In this document: positions 17,568 to 28,067 of the stretch, in pieces | How the letters are laid out: the number at the start of each line of letters is the position of its first letter | Numbering within the stretch: position 1 is the first letter of the stretch | DNA from: Pseudomonadota bacterium | GTDB lineage: Bacteria; Pseudomonadota; Gammaproteobacteria; Burkholderiales; Burkholderiaceae_C | Assembly (NCBI GenBank): GCA_031119395.1 | Contig: JAVHYA010000051.1 | Coordinates: 1-34,508, forward strand | Direction: 5' to 3' | DNA length: 34,508 nucleotides | Translations under genes and position numbers: made by a program | The notes under the pieces: model-generated | Databases searched by the model: none | Told to the model about the DNA's origin: nothing | The model's input: only the letters and a program-made list of their open reading frames with translations

Positions 17568-18683
17568 GTGCGAAGCCGCCTCTCGATGACTCCTGCAGCG
17601 CCCGATTGGCGTCCCGCCTCCGCACGGCTGGCCGCCGCCGTCGCCGTGGTTGCCGGCTGCGCGACCTCGTCCGCCGTCTGGGCGGGCCGCGAGCAGGCGC
17701 CGACATCCGCGCGCGCGCACCAGGAGGCGGCCGTCGCGCAGGCTGCGGCCGATCCCGCCAGCTACGGGGTGATCGACTGGCTGCGCCGCATGCACCTCGC
17801 CGCGCGGCGCACCAACTACGTGGGGACTTTCGTCGTCACGGCGGCCGCGGGCAACCTCTCGAGTGCGCGCATCTGGCACGCCTGCGAGGCCGACCTGCAG
17901 ATCGAGCGGGTGGAGACACTGTCCGGCCCGCCACGTTCCACCTTCCGTCGCAACGACCTCGTGATGACCTTCCTGCCGGAGGCCAAGCTCATCAAGAGCG
18001 AGCGGCGCGAGAACTTCGACGTGTTCCCCAACCTGCTCGGCGCCTCGGAATCGGCGATCGCCGAGCTCTATGGCGCGCGCCTGCTGGGCAAGGGCCGGGT
18101 GGCGGGGATCGATGCGGATGTGGTGCAGCTGGCGCCGCGCGACGCGCTGCGTTTCGGCTATCGGGTGTGGAGCGAGCGGCGTTCGGGCCTCGTGCTCAAG
18201 CTCCAGACGCTGGATGCGGAGGGGCGCATCGTCGAGCAGTCCGCCTTTTCCGAACTGCAGCTCGACGCGCCCGTCAAGACACATGCGCTGGCGCAGATGA
18301 TGAACAACACGGCCGGCTATCGGGTGGAGCGGTCGGAGCTGGAGCGCACGACTGCAGCCGCCGAGGGCTGGTCGCTGCGCGGCCTGGTGGCGGGCTTCAA
18401 GCCCGTGAGCTGCTATCGGCGGGCGCTCACGGCCCGTGGGGCGGAACCGGGTGAGCGCACGATGCAGTGGACCTTCTCCGACGGTCTGGCGACGGTGTCG
18501 CTGTTCGTCGAGCCCTACGACGCGCAGCACCCGCAGCAGGAAGGTGCGATGGCGCTCGGGGCCACCAACACCCTGACCCGCCGCATCCCGGACGCGCAGG
18601 GCGACTGGTGGCTCACGGCCGTCGGCGAGGTGCCGCCACAGACACTGGAGGCCTTTGCGCGCAATCTGGTGCGCAATCGCTGA
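17568..18683 (+). CDS. rseB: Sigma-E regulatory protein RseB/MucB
   Basis: About 371 residues. Periplasmic sensor that binds RseA and shields it from the first protease; lipid or lipopolysaccharide signals release it. MucB/RseB features: IDWLRRMHLAARRTNYVGTFV at the start of the mature domain, VERVETLSGPPR, and a C-terminal domain with GFKPVSCYRR and ATVSLFVEPY. The signal sequence ends with AVWA, a normal cleavage site, but a VAGC lipobox-like motif comes just before it. Starts at GTG 17568 or ATG 17586. Follows rseA by 4 bases. Confidence 0.9.
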   Translation: MRSRLSMTPAAPDWRPASARLAAAVAVVAGCATSSAVWAGREQAPTSARAHQEAAVAQAAADPASYGVIDWLRRMHLAARRTNYVGTFVVTAAAGNLSSARIWHACEADLQIERVETLSGPPRSTFRRNDLVMTFLPEAKLIKSERRENFDVFPNLLGASESAIAELYGARLLGKGRVAGIDADVVQLAPRDALRFGYRVWSERRSGLVLKLQTLDAEGRIVEQSAFSELQLDAPVKTHALAQMMNNTAGYRVERSELERTTAAAEGWSLRGLVAGFKPVSCYRRALTARGAEPGERTMQWTFSDGLATVSLFVEPYDAQHPQQEGAMALGATNTLTRRIPDAQGDWWLTAVGEVPPQTLEAFARNLVRNR

Positions 18684-18777
18684 AATCCGCGGCTCTGGCC
18701 GACGAGCGCTGAACCAAAGCGGCCAGGACAATTCAGAACCCTGTCCTGAATCCCCATTCATTCCTGAAAGCAGTTCG

Positions 18778-20289
18778 ATGATGTTCCAACCCGAGGGCAA
18801 GAAACTTCATGCGCGGCTGATCGCCGGCGCGCTGGCTGTGGGCGCCGCAGCGGCCATGCAGACGGCGGTGACGCCGGTCTTCGCGCAGTCCGCGCCGCAG
18901 CCCGCGGCGCCGACGCGTGCGTTGCCGGATTTCACCGACCTGGTGGACCAGGTGGGGCCTTCGGTGGTCAACATCCGTACGGTGGAGCGCGTGGCCCAGC
19001 GCGGCGGCAATGGCGACATGGACGAGGAGATGCAGGAGTTCTTCCGCCGTTTCTTCGGCCAGCCCATTCCGGGCGTGCCGCGGCAGGGACCGCGGCCCAA
19101 CCGGCCGCAGCAGCCTCAGGAAGAGGAGCGGCCGCGCGGCGTGGGCTCGGGCTTCATCCTCACGCCCGACGGCTACGTGATGACCAACGCGCACGTGGTC
19201 GAGGACGCGTCGGAAGTGCTGGTCACCCTGCCCGACAAGCGTGAGTTCAAGGCCCGGATCGTGGGCGCCGACAAGCGCACCGATGTTGCCGTGGTCAAGA
19301 TCGAGGCCACCGGGCTGCCGGCGGTGAAGGTGGGCGACATCTCGCGCCTGCGGGTCGGCGAGTGGGTGATGGCCATCGGCTCGCCCTTCGGCCTGGAGAA
19401 CACCGTGACGGCCGGCATCGTGAGCGCCAAGCAGCGCGACACCGGGGACTACCTGCCCTTCATCCAGACCGACGTGGCGATCAATCCCGGCAATTCGGGC
19501 GGCCCGCTGATCAACATGCGCGGCGAGGTGGTGGGTATCAACAGCCAGATCTATTCGCGCTCGGGTGGCTTCATGGGCATCTCGTTCTCGATCCCGATCG
19601 ACGAGGCGATCCGCGTCAGCGACCAGTTGCGCACCTCGGGCCGCGTGTCGCGCGGACGCATCGGCGTGCAGATCGACCAGGTCACGAAGGACGTGGCCGA
19701 GTCGATCGGCCTGGGCAAGGCGCAGGGTGCGCTGGTGCGCGGCGTGGAGGCCGGCTCCCCAGGCGAGAAGGCCGGTGTGGAGGCGGGTGACATCATCGTC
19801 AAGTTCGACGGCCGGGCGATCGAGAAGCCCAGCGACCTGCCGCGCCTCGTCGGCAACACCAAGCCCGGCACCAAGAGCACGCTGACCGTGTTCCGTCGCG
19901 GGGCCACCAAGGACCTCACGGTCACGGTCGCCGAACTGGAGCCGGACAAGCCTGCACGCCCCGCGACGACCCGCGAAGAGCCCACGCCCAAGCCCTCGTC
20001 GGCGTCCGCCGCGGCCAAGGCGCTGGGCCTCCTCGTCAATGAGCTCAGCGATGCACAGAAGAAGGAACTGAAGCTGCGCGGCGGTGTGCGCGTGGAGGCC
20101 GCCACCGAGGCCGCCGCACGCGCAGGCCTGCGGGAGGGCGACGTCATCCTGGCCGTCGGGAACCTCGAGGTGGCGAACGTCAAGGAGTTCGATGCCGCCC
20201 TCGCCAAGGCCGACAAGTCCAAGCCGATCAGCGTGCTGTTCCGGCGCGGTGAGTGGGCCCAGTACGCATTGATCCGGCCCGCCCGCTGA
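18778..20289 (+). CDS. mucD: Periplasmic serine protease MucD/DegP (Do family)
   Basis: 503-residue HtrA protease and chaperone for misfolded envelope proteins. Signal peptide (LIAGALAVGAAAAMQTAVTPVFAQS) cleaved near VFA. Trypsin-like domain with H139 (TNAHVV), D169 (KRTDVAVVKI) and S240 (NPGNSGGPL). A Q/P-rich loop (RQGPRPNRPQQPQEEERPRG) precedes the first strand. Two PDZ domains follow: GALVRGVEAGSPGEKAGVEAG and GVRVEAATEAAARAGLREG. Start ATG 18778. It closes the rpoE operon; the 94-base gap before it holds an AGGACA/TGTCCT inverted repeat (18725-18747). Confidence 0.95.
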   Translation: MMFQPEGKKLHARLIAGALAVGAAAAMQTAVTPVFAQSAPQPAAPTRALPDFTDLVDQVGPSVVNIRTVERVAQRGGNGDMDEEMQEFFRRFFGQPIPGVPRQGPRPNRPQQPQEEERPRGVGSGFILTPDGYVMTNAHVVEDASEVLVTLPDKREFKARIVGADKRTDVAVVKIEATGLPAVKVGDISRLRVGEWVMAIGSPFGLENTVTAGIVSAKQRDTGDYLPFIQTDVAINPGNSGGPLINMRGEVVGINSQIYSRSGGFMGISFSIPIDEAIRVSDQLRTSGRVSRGRIGVQIDQVTKDVAESIGLGKAQGALVRGVEAGSPGEKAGVEAGDIIVKFDGRAIEKPSDLPRLVGNTKPGTKSTLTVFRRGATKDLTVTVAELEPDKPARPATTREEPTPKPSSASAAAKALGLLVNELSDAQKKELKLRGGVRVEAATEAAARAGLREGDVILAVGNLEVANVKEFDAALAKADKSKPISVLFRRGEWAQYALIRPAR

Positions 20290-20309
20290 CAGCTTTGTGA
20301 CGGTCAAGT

Positions 20310-20345
20310 GGCCCCACCCGCCAGTCGGGATTGGGGTCTTTTTTT
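20310..20345 (+). terminator. Rho-independent terminator after mucD
   Basis: GGCCCCA (20310-20316) pairs with TGGGGTC (20332-20338), enclosing CCCG/CGGG, and is followed by seven Ts. Ends the rpoE operon. Confidence 0.88.
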
Positions 20346-20680
20346 AGCGACAGCGCCCCCGCCGACCGGGACGTTCGGGGAAATTTTGGCCTCGGCGGCA
20401 TCGCGCCGAATTGTTTGCAGGCACTAACTTGTCGGCGGCTTAATGACCAAATTCGATAGAATGTGGGCCTGCCCGCCCTGGCTCGACGCATAAGCAGTGG
20501 GTCGCGCGCCACGATGCGGGATGTCCCGGTGCCGTGCACCGCTGCTCCACAGATCGCCCACAAGTTGTTCATCAAGTAGCCCACAGATGCTGTGGATAAG
20601 TTGTTTATAAAATCCATGTTGCTGACCTGCAACGAGCATGGCGGCCCCTCCCTCAGCCTGTACGCGCCCCCCGTTTTGCC
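20346..20680 (+). other. Non-coding region upstream of lepA
   Basis: No convincing gene. Holds a short hairpin CGGTGC/GCACCG near 20528-20542, a phased cluster of CCACA/TGTGG sites at 20547-20599 and an AT-rich patch (GTTGTTTATAAAATCC). Open frames here on both strands are short, Arg-rich and unlike neighbours. Confidence 0.5.
20547..20613 (+). promoter_or_regulatory. DnaA-box-like cluster with AT-rich flank
   Basis: TGTGGATAA at 20591-20599 is an exact DnaA box (TTATCCACA) on the minus strand. CCACA occurs at 20547, 20558 and 20581, so the intervals to the next site are 11, 23 and 10 bases. CCACAG-ATG-CTGTGG (20581-20595) is a perfect palindrome. An AT-rich stretch follows directly. Confidence 0.4.
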
Positions 20681-20686
20681 TACAAT
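20681..20686 (+). promoter_or_regulatory. Candidate -10 box of the lepA-upstream small RNA
   Basis: TACAAT in the context GTTTTGCCTACAATG. -35 is weak (TGTACG, 3 of 6 at 16 bases). Predicts a start near 20693. Confidence 0.4.
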
Positions 20687-20692
20687 GAAGTT

Positions 20693-20757
20693 CCAACTAC
20701 TGCAGTTGCCATTGCTTGTTGGTTCAGGGCGCGTCTCTCGAGGACGCGCCCTTTTTT
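20693..20757 (+). ncRNA. Candidate small RNA or lepA attenuator
   Basis: About 65 bases between TACAAT and a strong terminator. It would hold a 5' hairpin CAACT-ACTGC-AGTTG, a single-stranded stretch CCATTGCTTGTTGGTTCA and a terminal hairpin. No family recognised. It could equally be the attenuated leader of lepA, which starts 55 bases later. Confidence 0.45.
20727..20757 (+). terminator. Strong terminator upstream of lepA
   Basis: GGGCGCGTC (20727-20735) and GACGCGCCC (20743-20751) form a perfect 9-base stem with a 7-base loop, followed by six Ts. Confidence 0.88.
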
Positions 20758-20812
20758 CTTGTGCGCTTCCCTCTGTGCGCCAGCTATTTCAAGTACTTAA
20801 GCGTTCCCGTTG

Positions 20813-22624
<1,812 letters not shown>

Positions 22625-22661
22625 GCGGCGGCCCGGCCCGCCAGAAGAAGAATTCCCAGCG

Positions 22662-23633
22662 ATGGCACTCCTGACTTCCCTGATCCTGGCCGCCTTCGTC
22701 GGCTACATCGGCGCCTGGTACACCGGCGCGGTGGAGGGCAACTTCGCCCTGCTGCTCTTTTTGGCAACGGTGGTCACCGGCGTGTACTGGCTGGCCGAGC
22801 GCTTCTATTTCCTGCCGCGGCGCCGACGGGCGGTGGAGGCCTTCGAGACTTCCAGTGCGCAGCGGCGCGAAGCGCTCACCCAGCAGGGCATCACGCAGTT
22901 CGACCGCGAGGACGACAAGGCGCGCGAGAAGATCCTGGCGCAGCCATGGTGGCTGGACTGGACGGCAGGCCTGTTCCCGGTGATCCTGGTCGTGTTCCTG
23001 CTGCGCTCCTTCGTGGTCGAGCCCTTCAAGATCCCCTCGGGCTCGATGATGCCGACGTTGCTCACGGGCGACCTGATCCTGGTGAACAAGTTCACCTACG
23101 GGCTTCGCCTGCCGGTGATCAACACCAAGATCACCGATGGCACGCCGCCGGCGCGCGGCGACGTGATGGTCTTCCGCTACCCCCCGAAGCCGAGCATGGA
23201 CTACATCAAGCGCGTCGTCGGCGTGCCCGGTGACGAGGTGGCCTACCTCAACAAGAAGCTCACCATCAACGGCCAGCCGGTCAGCAAGGTCGAGGTGCCC
23301 GACTACTTCGACGACGAGGTGATGCGCTACTTCAAGCAGTACCGGGAGGACCTGGGCGGCAAGGAGCATCTGCTGCTGAACGACGACACGCGCCGCGCGG
23401 GCCTGTCCGACGCCGAGATCATGTCGTTCCCGAATCGTGAAAATTGTCGTTACAGTGTCGAGGGCGTGGTCTGCAAGGTGCCGCCCGGCCAGTACTTCAT
23501 GATGGGCGACAACCGCGACAACTCGCTCGATTCGCGCTACTGGGGCTTCGTTCCGGACCAGAACATCGTGGGCAAGGCCTTCTTCGTCTGGATGAATTTC
23601 GGCAACCTCAAGCGCATCGGACCATTTCAGTAA
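22662..23633 (+). CDS. lepB: Signal peptidase I
   Basis: 323-residue inner-membrane protease that removes signal peptides. Two N-terminal hydrophobic segments ([31 protein letters not shown]), a charged cytoplasmic loop, then a third helix ([15 protein letters not shown]) leading into the catalytic box. S128 is the nucleophile ([10 protein letters not shown]) and K183 the general base ([11 protein letters not shown]); [15 protein letters not shown] is the conserved box E. An insertion of about 40 residues with [14 protein letters not shown] precedes it. Start ATG 22662. Confidence 0.97.
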   Translation: MALLTSLILAAFVGYIGAWYTGAVEGNFALLLFLATVVTGVYWLAERFYFLPRRRRAVEAFETSSAQRREALTQQGITQFDREDDKAREKILAQPWWLDWTAGLFPVILVVFLLRSFVVEPFKIPSGSMMPTLLTGDLILVNKFTYGLRLPVINTKITDGTPPARGDVMVFRYPPKPSMDYIKRVVGVPGDEVAYLNKKLTINGQPVSKVEVPDYFDDEVMRYFKQYREDLGGKEHLLLNDDTRRAGLSDAEIMSFPNRENCRYSVEGVVCKVPPGQYFMMGDNRDNSLDSRYWGFVPDQNIVGKAFFVWMNFGNLKRIGPFQ

Positions 23634-23666
23634 TCCGTCGACCGGGGAAGAGGAAGAGAAGAGGGT

Positions 23667-24023
23667 ATGAGGGCAATGCAATCCAGGGCGCGCCAGCGCG
23701 GCATCTCGTTCATCGGCCTGCTGTTCGTGGCGGTCGTCCTCGTGTGCGTGGGCATCGTGGTGGCCAAGGTGATTCCGACGGCGATCGAGTACCAGACCAT
23801 CCTCAAGGCCGCCAACAAGGCCAAGGAAGGCTCGACCGTGCCGGAAGTCCGCGCCATCTTCGACCGGGCCCAGGCGGTCGACTACTTCGACGCCGTGTCG
23901 GGCAAGGACCTCGACGTGCAGAAGGTGGGCGACAAGGTGGTCGTCTCCTTCGCGTACGACAAGGAGATCCCGCTCTTCGGCCCCGCCTATCTGGTGATCA
24001 AGTACCGGGGCCAGTCCAACTGA
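23667..24023 (+). CDS. DUF4845 membrane protein
   Basis: 118 residues with one N-terminal transmembrane helix ([23 protein letters not shown]) and a short periplasmic domain ending [15 protein letters not shown]. Recognised as DUF4845, a family found between lepB and rnc in betaproteobacteria and gammaproteobacteria; function unknown. Start ATG 23667 after GAGAAGAGGG. Its stop TGA overlaps the apparent CTG start of rnc. Confidence 0.85.
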   Translation: MRAMQSRARQRGISFIGLLFVAVVLVCVGIVVAKVIPTAIEYQTILKAANKAKEGSTVPEVRAIFDRAQAVDYFDAVSGKDLDVQKVGDKVVVSFAYDKEIPLFGPAYLVIKYRGQSN

Positions 24024-24739
24024 GCCCGCCCACCCGCCAGCGCCCCGTCGACGCGGCTCCCAGCGGGCTCGGGGGGCTGCAGGCGCGCCTGCAGCACGCC
24101 TTCCGCGACGCCGGCCTGCTCCAGCGCGCACTCACGCACCGCAGCTTTTCGGCCGAGCACAACGAGCGCCTGGAGTTCCTGGGCGACTCGGTGCTCAACC
24201 TGGCCGTCTCCCATCTGCTCTACATCCGGCTCGCCCAGTTGCCCGAGGGCGACCTGTCGCGCGTGCGGGCCAACCTGGTCAAGCAGGACACGCTGCACCG
24301 CATCGCGCTGCAGCTGGAGCTGTCGCCGCTGCTGCGCCTGGGCGAAGGCGAAGCGCGATCGGGCGGGTCGGCGCGGCCGTCGATCCTGGCCGATGCGCTG
24401 GAGGCCGTGATCGGTGCCGTCTACCTCGACGCGGGCTACGGGGCCGCGCAGGCCCTCGTCGAACGGCTGTACGAGGCCGTGGAAATCAACCCACGCATGG
24501 ACGCGGTCTCCAAGGACCCGAAGACCGAATTGCAGGAATGGCTTCAGGGCCACAAAATGAAACTGCCCGCCTACCGCGTGGCCGGCACACTGGGCGCGGC
24601 GCACAAGCAGACTTTCGAGGTGGAGTGCGAAGTGGCCGAACTCGGTCTGGTCGCACGCGGCATCGGCGGCTCGCGCCGGGCCGGCGAGCAGGCGGCCGCC
24701 GCGGCGATGCTGCTCCAACTCAAGGCACGCGGCCGTTGA
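24020..24739 (+). CDS. rnc: Ribonuclease III (probable CTG start)
   Basis: Cleaves double-stranded RNA in rRNA precursors and mRNAs. RNase III signature [11 protein letters not shown] with the metal-binding acidic residues, then [16 protein letters not shown], and a C-terminal dsRNA-binding domain ([20 protein letters not shown] ... [18 protein letters not shown]). No ATG, GTG or TTG lies in frame between the DUF4845 stop and the catalytic core. CTG at 24020 overlaps that stop as CTGA and gives 239 residues, a normal length. A much longer upstream frame reads through lepB out of frame and is rejected. Identity is certain; the start is inferred. Confidence 0.9.
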   Translation: MSPPTRQRPVDAAPSGLGGLQARLQHAFRDAGLLQRALTHRSFSAEHNERLEFLGDSVLNLAVSHLLYIRLAQLPEGDLSRVRANLVKQDTLHRIALQLELSPLLRLGEGEARSGGSARPSILADALEAVIGAVYLDAGYGAAQALVERLYEAVEINPRMDAVSKDPKTELQEWLQGHKMKLPAYRVAGTLGAAHKQTFEVECEVAELGLVARGIGGSRRAGEQAAAAAMLLQLKARGR

Positions 24740-24747
24740 AGACCCGA

Positions 24748-25785
24748 ATGACCACCGATCCCAATTCCAACGCTATCGATTCCGTAGCGCCTTCCGCAGG
24801 CACCACGGGCGCCGCAGCCCCAAAAGGCCTCCAAAGCCCGGACGCGGGCGCTGTCCGCCGCTGCGGCCTGGTCGCCATTGTGGGCAAGCCCAACGTGGGC
24901 AAGTCCACGCTGCTGAACGCGCTCGTCGGCCAGAAGATCAGCATCACCTCGCGCAAGGCCCAGACCACGCGCCACCGCATCACGGGCATCCGCACGGTGC
25001 CCACGCCCGACGGCGGCGGCGCGCAGTTCGTCTTCGTCGACACGCCGGGCTTCCAGACCCGCCATGCCAACGCCCTCAACCGCTCGCTCAACAAGACCGT
25101 GCTGGGCGCGGTGGCCGACGTCGACCTGATCCTGTTCGTGGTCGAGGCGGGGCGGTTTGCGCCGGCCGATGCGAAGGTGCTGTCGCTGCTGGGCAAGAAC
25201 ATCCCGGTGCTGCTGATCGCCAACAAGCTCGACACGGTCCACCGCCGGGCCGACATCGCGCCCTGGCTGGCCCAGATGCAGGCCGACAACGCGGGCGAGG
25301 GCGGCGAGCGCTTCGCCGAGTTCGTGCCGATGTCGGCCAAGAACGCCAAGGACATCGAGCGGCTCATCGGCATCTGCGAGAAATACCTGCCCGAGCAGCC
25401 GTGGTGGTACGACGAGGACGAACTGACCGACCGCAGCGAGAAGTTCCTCGCCAGCGAGACGGTGCGCGAGAAGCTGTTCCGGCTCACCGGCGACGAGCTG
25501 CCCTACACCTCCACGGTGGTCATCGACAAGTTCGAGGAAGAGCCGCCGCAGAAGAAGGGCCAGAAACGCCTGATGCGCATTGCCGCCACCATCGTGGTCG
25601 AGCGCGACGGTCACAAGGCGATGGTGATCGGCGACAAGGGCGAGCGCATCAAGCGCATCGGCACCGAGACGCGCCAGGAGCTGGAAAGACTCATGGACGC
25701 CAAGGTGTTCATCGAGCTGTGGGTCAAGGTGCGCTCCGGCTGGGCCGACGACGAGGCACGCGTCAAGTCCTTCGGCTATGAGTGA
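24748..25785 (+). CDS. era: GTPase Era
   Basis: 345-residue GTPase needed for 16S rRNA maturation and 30S assembly. G1 GKPNVGKS (46-53), G2 region [12 protein letters not shown]3 DTPG, G4 NKLD, then the C-terminal KH domain ([15 protein letters not shown]). E. coli Era has 301 residues; the excess is an Ala/Pro/Ser-rich N-terminal extension of about 38 residues, of which residues 9-31 are translated from repeat copy 8. Start ATG 24748; an in-frame TTG at 24736 overlaps the rnc stop (TTGA) and would add four residues. The following gene overlaps its end by 8 bases. Confidence 0.95.
   Translation: MTTDPNSNAIDSVAPSAGTTGAAAPKGLQSPDAGAVRRCGLVAIVGKPNVGKSTLLNALVGQKISITSRKAQTTRHRITGIRTVPTPDGGGAQFVFVDTPGFQTRHANALNRSLNKTVLGAVADVDLILFVVEAGRFAPADAKVLSLLGKNIPVLLIANKLDTVHRRADIAPWLAQMQADNAGEGGERFAEFVPMSAKNAKDIERLIGICEKYLPEQPWWYDEDELTDRSEKFLASETVREKLFRLTGDELPYTSTVVIDKFEEEPPQKKGQKRLMRIAATIVVERDGHKAMVIGDKGERIKRIGTETRQELERLMDAKVFIELWVKVRSGWADDEARVKSFGYE
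24772..24838 (+). repeat. Dispersed palindromic repeat, copy 8 (inside era)
   Basis: Core GCTATCGATTCCGTAGC (24772-24788), then CCGCAGGCACCACGGGCGCC and the tail CCCCAAAAGGCCTCCAAAG. In frame with era, encoding residues 9-31. Confidence 0.7.
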
Positions 25786-26446
25786 ACCGGGCCGGCGCGC
25801 CGCCGGCCGCCTGCGGGTGCTGATGCTCGCCGCCTGCCTGCTGGGCGGCGGCACGGGCGCCGGGGCGCAGGCGCCGTCGGCCGCGCCGCCGCTCTTGCTG
25901 CGCGCCGGCACCGAGCAGAACCTGGTCATCGATGCCTCCGGCGACCCGCGCCTGCCGCACCTCTTTTCCGTCGAAGGCGATGCCGCCGCCCCGCAGCGGC
26001 GGTCATGGGCCGTGTCGCTCAACGTCGCACTCGACGGCGCGGCGGAACTCGACCGGCGGCTGGTGCACGAACTGGCGCAGCGGCAACTGGCGGGACAGGT
26101 GTTGCTGGAGGAATTCCGCCCGCCGCGCGCACCCCGCTGCACCGAACTGCAGGTCGGCAGCCGCGTGCCGGTCGCGGTCGTGCAGGCCGTCGTCCGTGCA
26201 CTGCTGCCGCTGCCGCAGCGCTGGTCGGTGCAGATCGTGGAGGACGATGAATCCGGCACCGGCGAGCTGCAGCGTGTCTACATCGGCGGCATGGTGCAGC
26301 GGCCCTGTGCGTTGGCACCGCCTTCCAAGCTGCGCGAACTGGCCGCGCCGGGCCTGAGCCTGCCCGAACTCCATCGCCTGCTGCGCACCATCAACGGCAC
26401 CGCCCGGCAACACGCCGCGGCGGCACGGCCGCTCGGCGGAGCATGA
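25778..26446 (+). CDS. Secreted protein of unknown function
   Basis: 222 residues with a signal peptide ([22 protein letters not shown], cleavage near GAQA). The mature part has an alternating strand-rich pattern ([52 protein letters not shown]) and two Cys that could pair. No family recognised. It overlaps era by 8 bases and is followed by recO after one base, so it is embedded in the rnc-era-recO operon although its product should be periplasmic. Confidence 0.75.
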   Translation: MSEPGRRAAGRLRVLMLAACLLGGGTGAGAQAPSAAPPLLLRAGTEQNLVIDASGDPRLPHLFSVEGDAAAPQRRSWAVSLNVALDGAAELDRRLVHELAQRQLAGQVLLEEFRPPRAPRCTELQVGSRVPVAVVQAVVRALLPLPQRWSVQIVEDDESGTGELQRVYIGGMVQRPCALAPPSKLRELAAPGLSLPELHRLLRTINGTARQHAAAARPLGGA

Positions 26447-26447
26447 C

Positions 26448-27218
26448 GTGAAGCGTGGCGTCCTGCACGAGCCGGCCTTCGTGCTGCACCGCTACGACTG
26501 GAGCGAGTCGAGCCTGATCCTCGAGACGCTGACCCGGCACCACGGCCGCATCGCGCTGGTGGCCAAGGGCGCCAAGCGGCCCAGCTCGAATTTCCGGCCC
26601 ATCCTGCTGCCCCTGCAGCCGTTGCAGGTCAGCTATGGCGGCGACGCGGAGATCCGCACGCTCAAGGCCGCCGAGTGGATGGGCGGCCACGTGATGCCGA
26701 CCGGCGAGGCCCTGTTGTCGGGCTACTACCTCAACGAGCTGCTGATCCGCCTGCTGGCCCGCGACGACGCGCACCCGGCGCTCTTCGATGCCTACGCCGC
26801 CACCGTGAGGGTCCTGGCCACGGCGCACGAAGCAGGCTCGCAGGCCAGCGTGCAGGCGTCGGCGCTGCGGGCCTTCGAACTGCTGCTGCTGCGCGAGGTG
26901 GGCCTGTTGCCCACGCTCGATGCGCAGACCTCCACGCTGGCACCGCTCGATGCCCAGCGCGCCTACGCGCTGGTCGCCGAGGCCGGGCTGCGCGAGGCCG
27001 CGGCCGGCGAGGCCTCGCTGAACGGCGCGGGCTGGGCCACTGTGCAGCGCGCGCTCGACGAGCCCGCGCCCTTCACCGCCACGCTGCGCGCGGTGGCCGA
27101 GCTGTCGGCCGGGGCGAACGCCTCCCTGCGCGGCCAGTTGCGCACCTTGCTCAACTACCATTGCGGCGTGTCCACGCTGCGCACGCGGCAGTTGATGCGG
27201 GAGCTGCAGAACCTTTGA
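26448..27218 (+). CDS. recO: DNA repair protein RecO
   Basis: 256-residue recombination mediator of the RecFOR pathway, which loads RecA on gapped DNA. N-terminal OB fold ([35 protein letters not shown]), then a helical domain with [14 protein letters not shown] and [13 protein letters not shown]. No Cys4 zinc site is evident, as in other proteobacterial RecO. Start GTG 26448, one base after the previous stop. Position after era matches E. coli era-recO. Confidence 0.94.
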   Translation: MKRGVLHEPAFVLHRYDWSESSLILETLTRHHGRIALVAKGAKRPSSNFRPILLPLQPLQVSYGGDAEIRTLKAAEWMGGHVMPTGEALLSGYYLNELLIRLLARDDAHPALFDAYAATVRVLATAHEAGSQASVQASALRAFELLLLREVGLLPTLDAQTSTLAPLDAQRAYALVAEAGLREAAAGEASLNGAGWATVQRALDEPAPFTATLRAVAELSAGANASLRGQLRTLLNYHCGVSTLRTRQLMRELQNL

Positions 27219-27279
27219 GCCCCGCCGATGCCCGGCCTGACGCGGCGCGTCCTGCCTCCGGGCGCATGAAAGTCCTGCC

Positions 27280-28056
27280 ATGAGTGCTTCTTCTTCCTCG
27301 CTCGACCGCACGGCCCTGTCGGTCAACCTGAACAAGGTGGCCCTGGTGCGCAACACGCGCCACCTCGGCATCCCCAGCGTGGTGTATGCCGCCGCGCTGT
27401 GCCTGGACGCCGGCGCCGACGGCATCACCGTCCATCCTCGGCCCGACGGGCGCCACATCCGCGCGCAGGACGTGGCCGACCTGTCCATGCTGCTGCGCCG
27501 CGACTGGCCGCAGGCCGAGTTCAACATCGAAGGCAACCCGTTCCAGAACCTGATGGACTTCGTGCGCGAATTCCGTCCGCAGCAGGCCACCTTCGTGCCC
27601 GACAGCGAGGACCAGTTCACCAGCGACCACGGCTGGCGTTTCCCGGACGACCTGGCCCGGCTCAAGCCCCTGGTGGCCGAGGCACGCGCGCTGGGCGTGC
27701 GCGTGAGCCTGTTCATGGACCCCGACGCCGACCAGATGGCCGAGGCACGCGCCACCGGCGCCGATCGCATCGAGCTCTACACCGAGGGCTATGCGGCGTC
27801 GCGCGGCACGTCGCGCGCGGCCCAGGTGCTGGCCCGCTACGCCGAGGCGGCACGCGCCGCGCAGGACGTGGGCCTGCAGGTGAACGCAGGGCACGACCTG
27901 AGCCGCGACAACCTCACCGACTTCCTGCGCTCGGTACCCGACGTGAAGGAAGTCTCGATCGGCCACGCCTTCATCGCCGACGCGCTGGAACTGGGCTACG
28001 CCGACACCACCCGCGAGTACCTGCGCTGCATCGACGATGCGGCGCGCATCGCCTGA
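27280..28056 (+). CDS. pdxJ: Pyridoxine 5'-phosphate synthase
   Basis: 258-residue TIM-barrel enzyme that condenses deoxyxylulose 5-phosphate with aminoacetone phosphate to form pyridoxine 5'-phosphate. [15 protein letters not shown] at the N-terminus, [33 protein letters not shown] and [12 protein letters not shown], the last being the phosphate-binding end. Start ATG 27280. Followed by acpS after 11 bases, the conserved pdxJ-acpS pair. Confidence 0.96.
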   Translation: MSASSSSLDRTALSVNLNKVALVRNTRHLGIPSVVYAAALCLDAGADGITVHPRPDGRHIRAQDVADLSMLLRRDWPQAEFNIEGNPFQNLMDFVREFRPQQATFVPDSEDQFTSDHGWRFPDDLARLKPLVAEARALGVRVSLFMDPDADQMAEARATGADRIELYTEGYAASRGTSRAAQVLARYAEAARAAQDVGLQVNAGHDLSRDNLTDFLRSVPDVKEVSIGHAFIADALELGYADTTREYLRCIDDAARIA

Positions 28057-28067
28057 GAGCACGCGCC

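Noticed and set aside
20547-20613. Chromosomal or plasmid origin
   Set aside because: Only one exact DnaA box, no dnaA, gyrB, rep or par genes nearby, and the region is too short for oriC.
20690-20697. GGAACTT on the minus strand as a sigma-E -35 box
   Set aside because: No matching -10 (TCTAA type) at 16-17 bases and no minus-strand gene downstream.
23444-24019. Upstream extension of the rnc reading frame
   Set aside because: Reads lepB and the DUF4845 gene out of frame and would add almost 200 residues without any RNase III homology.
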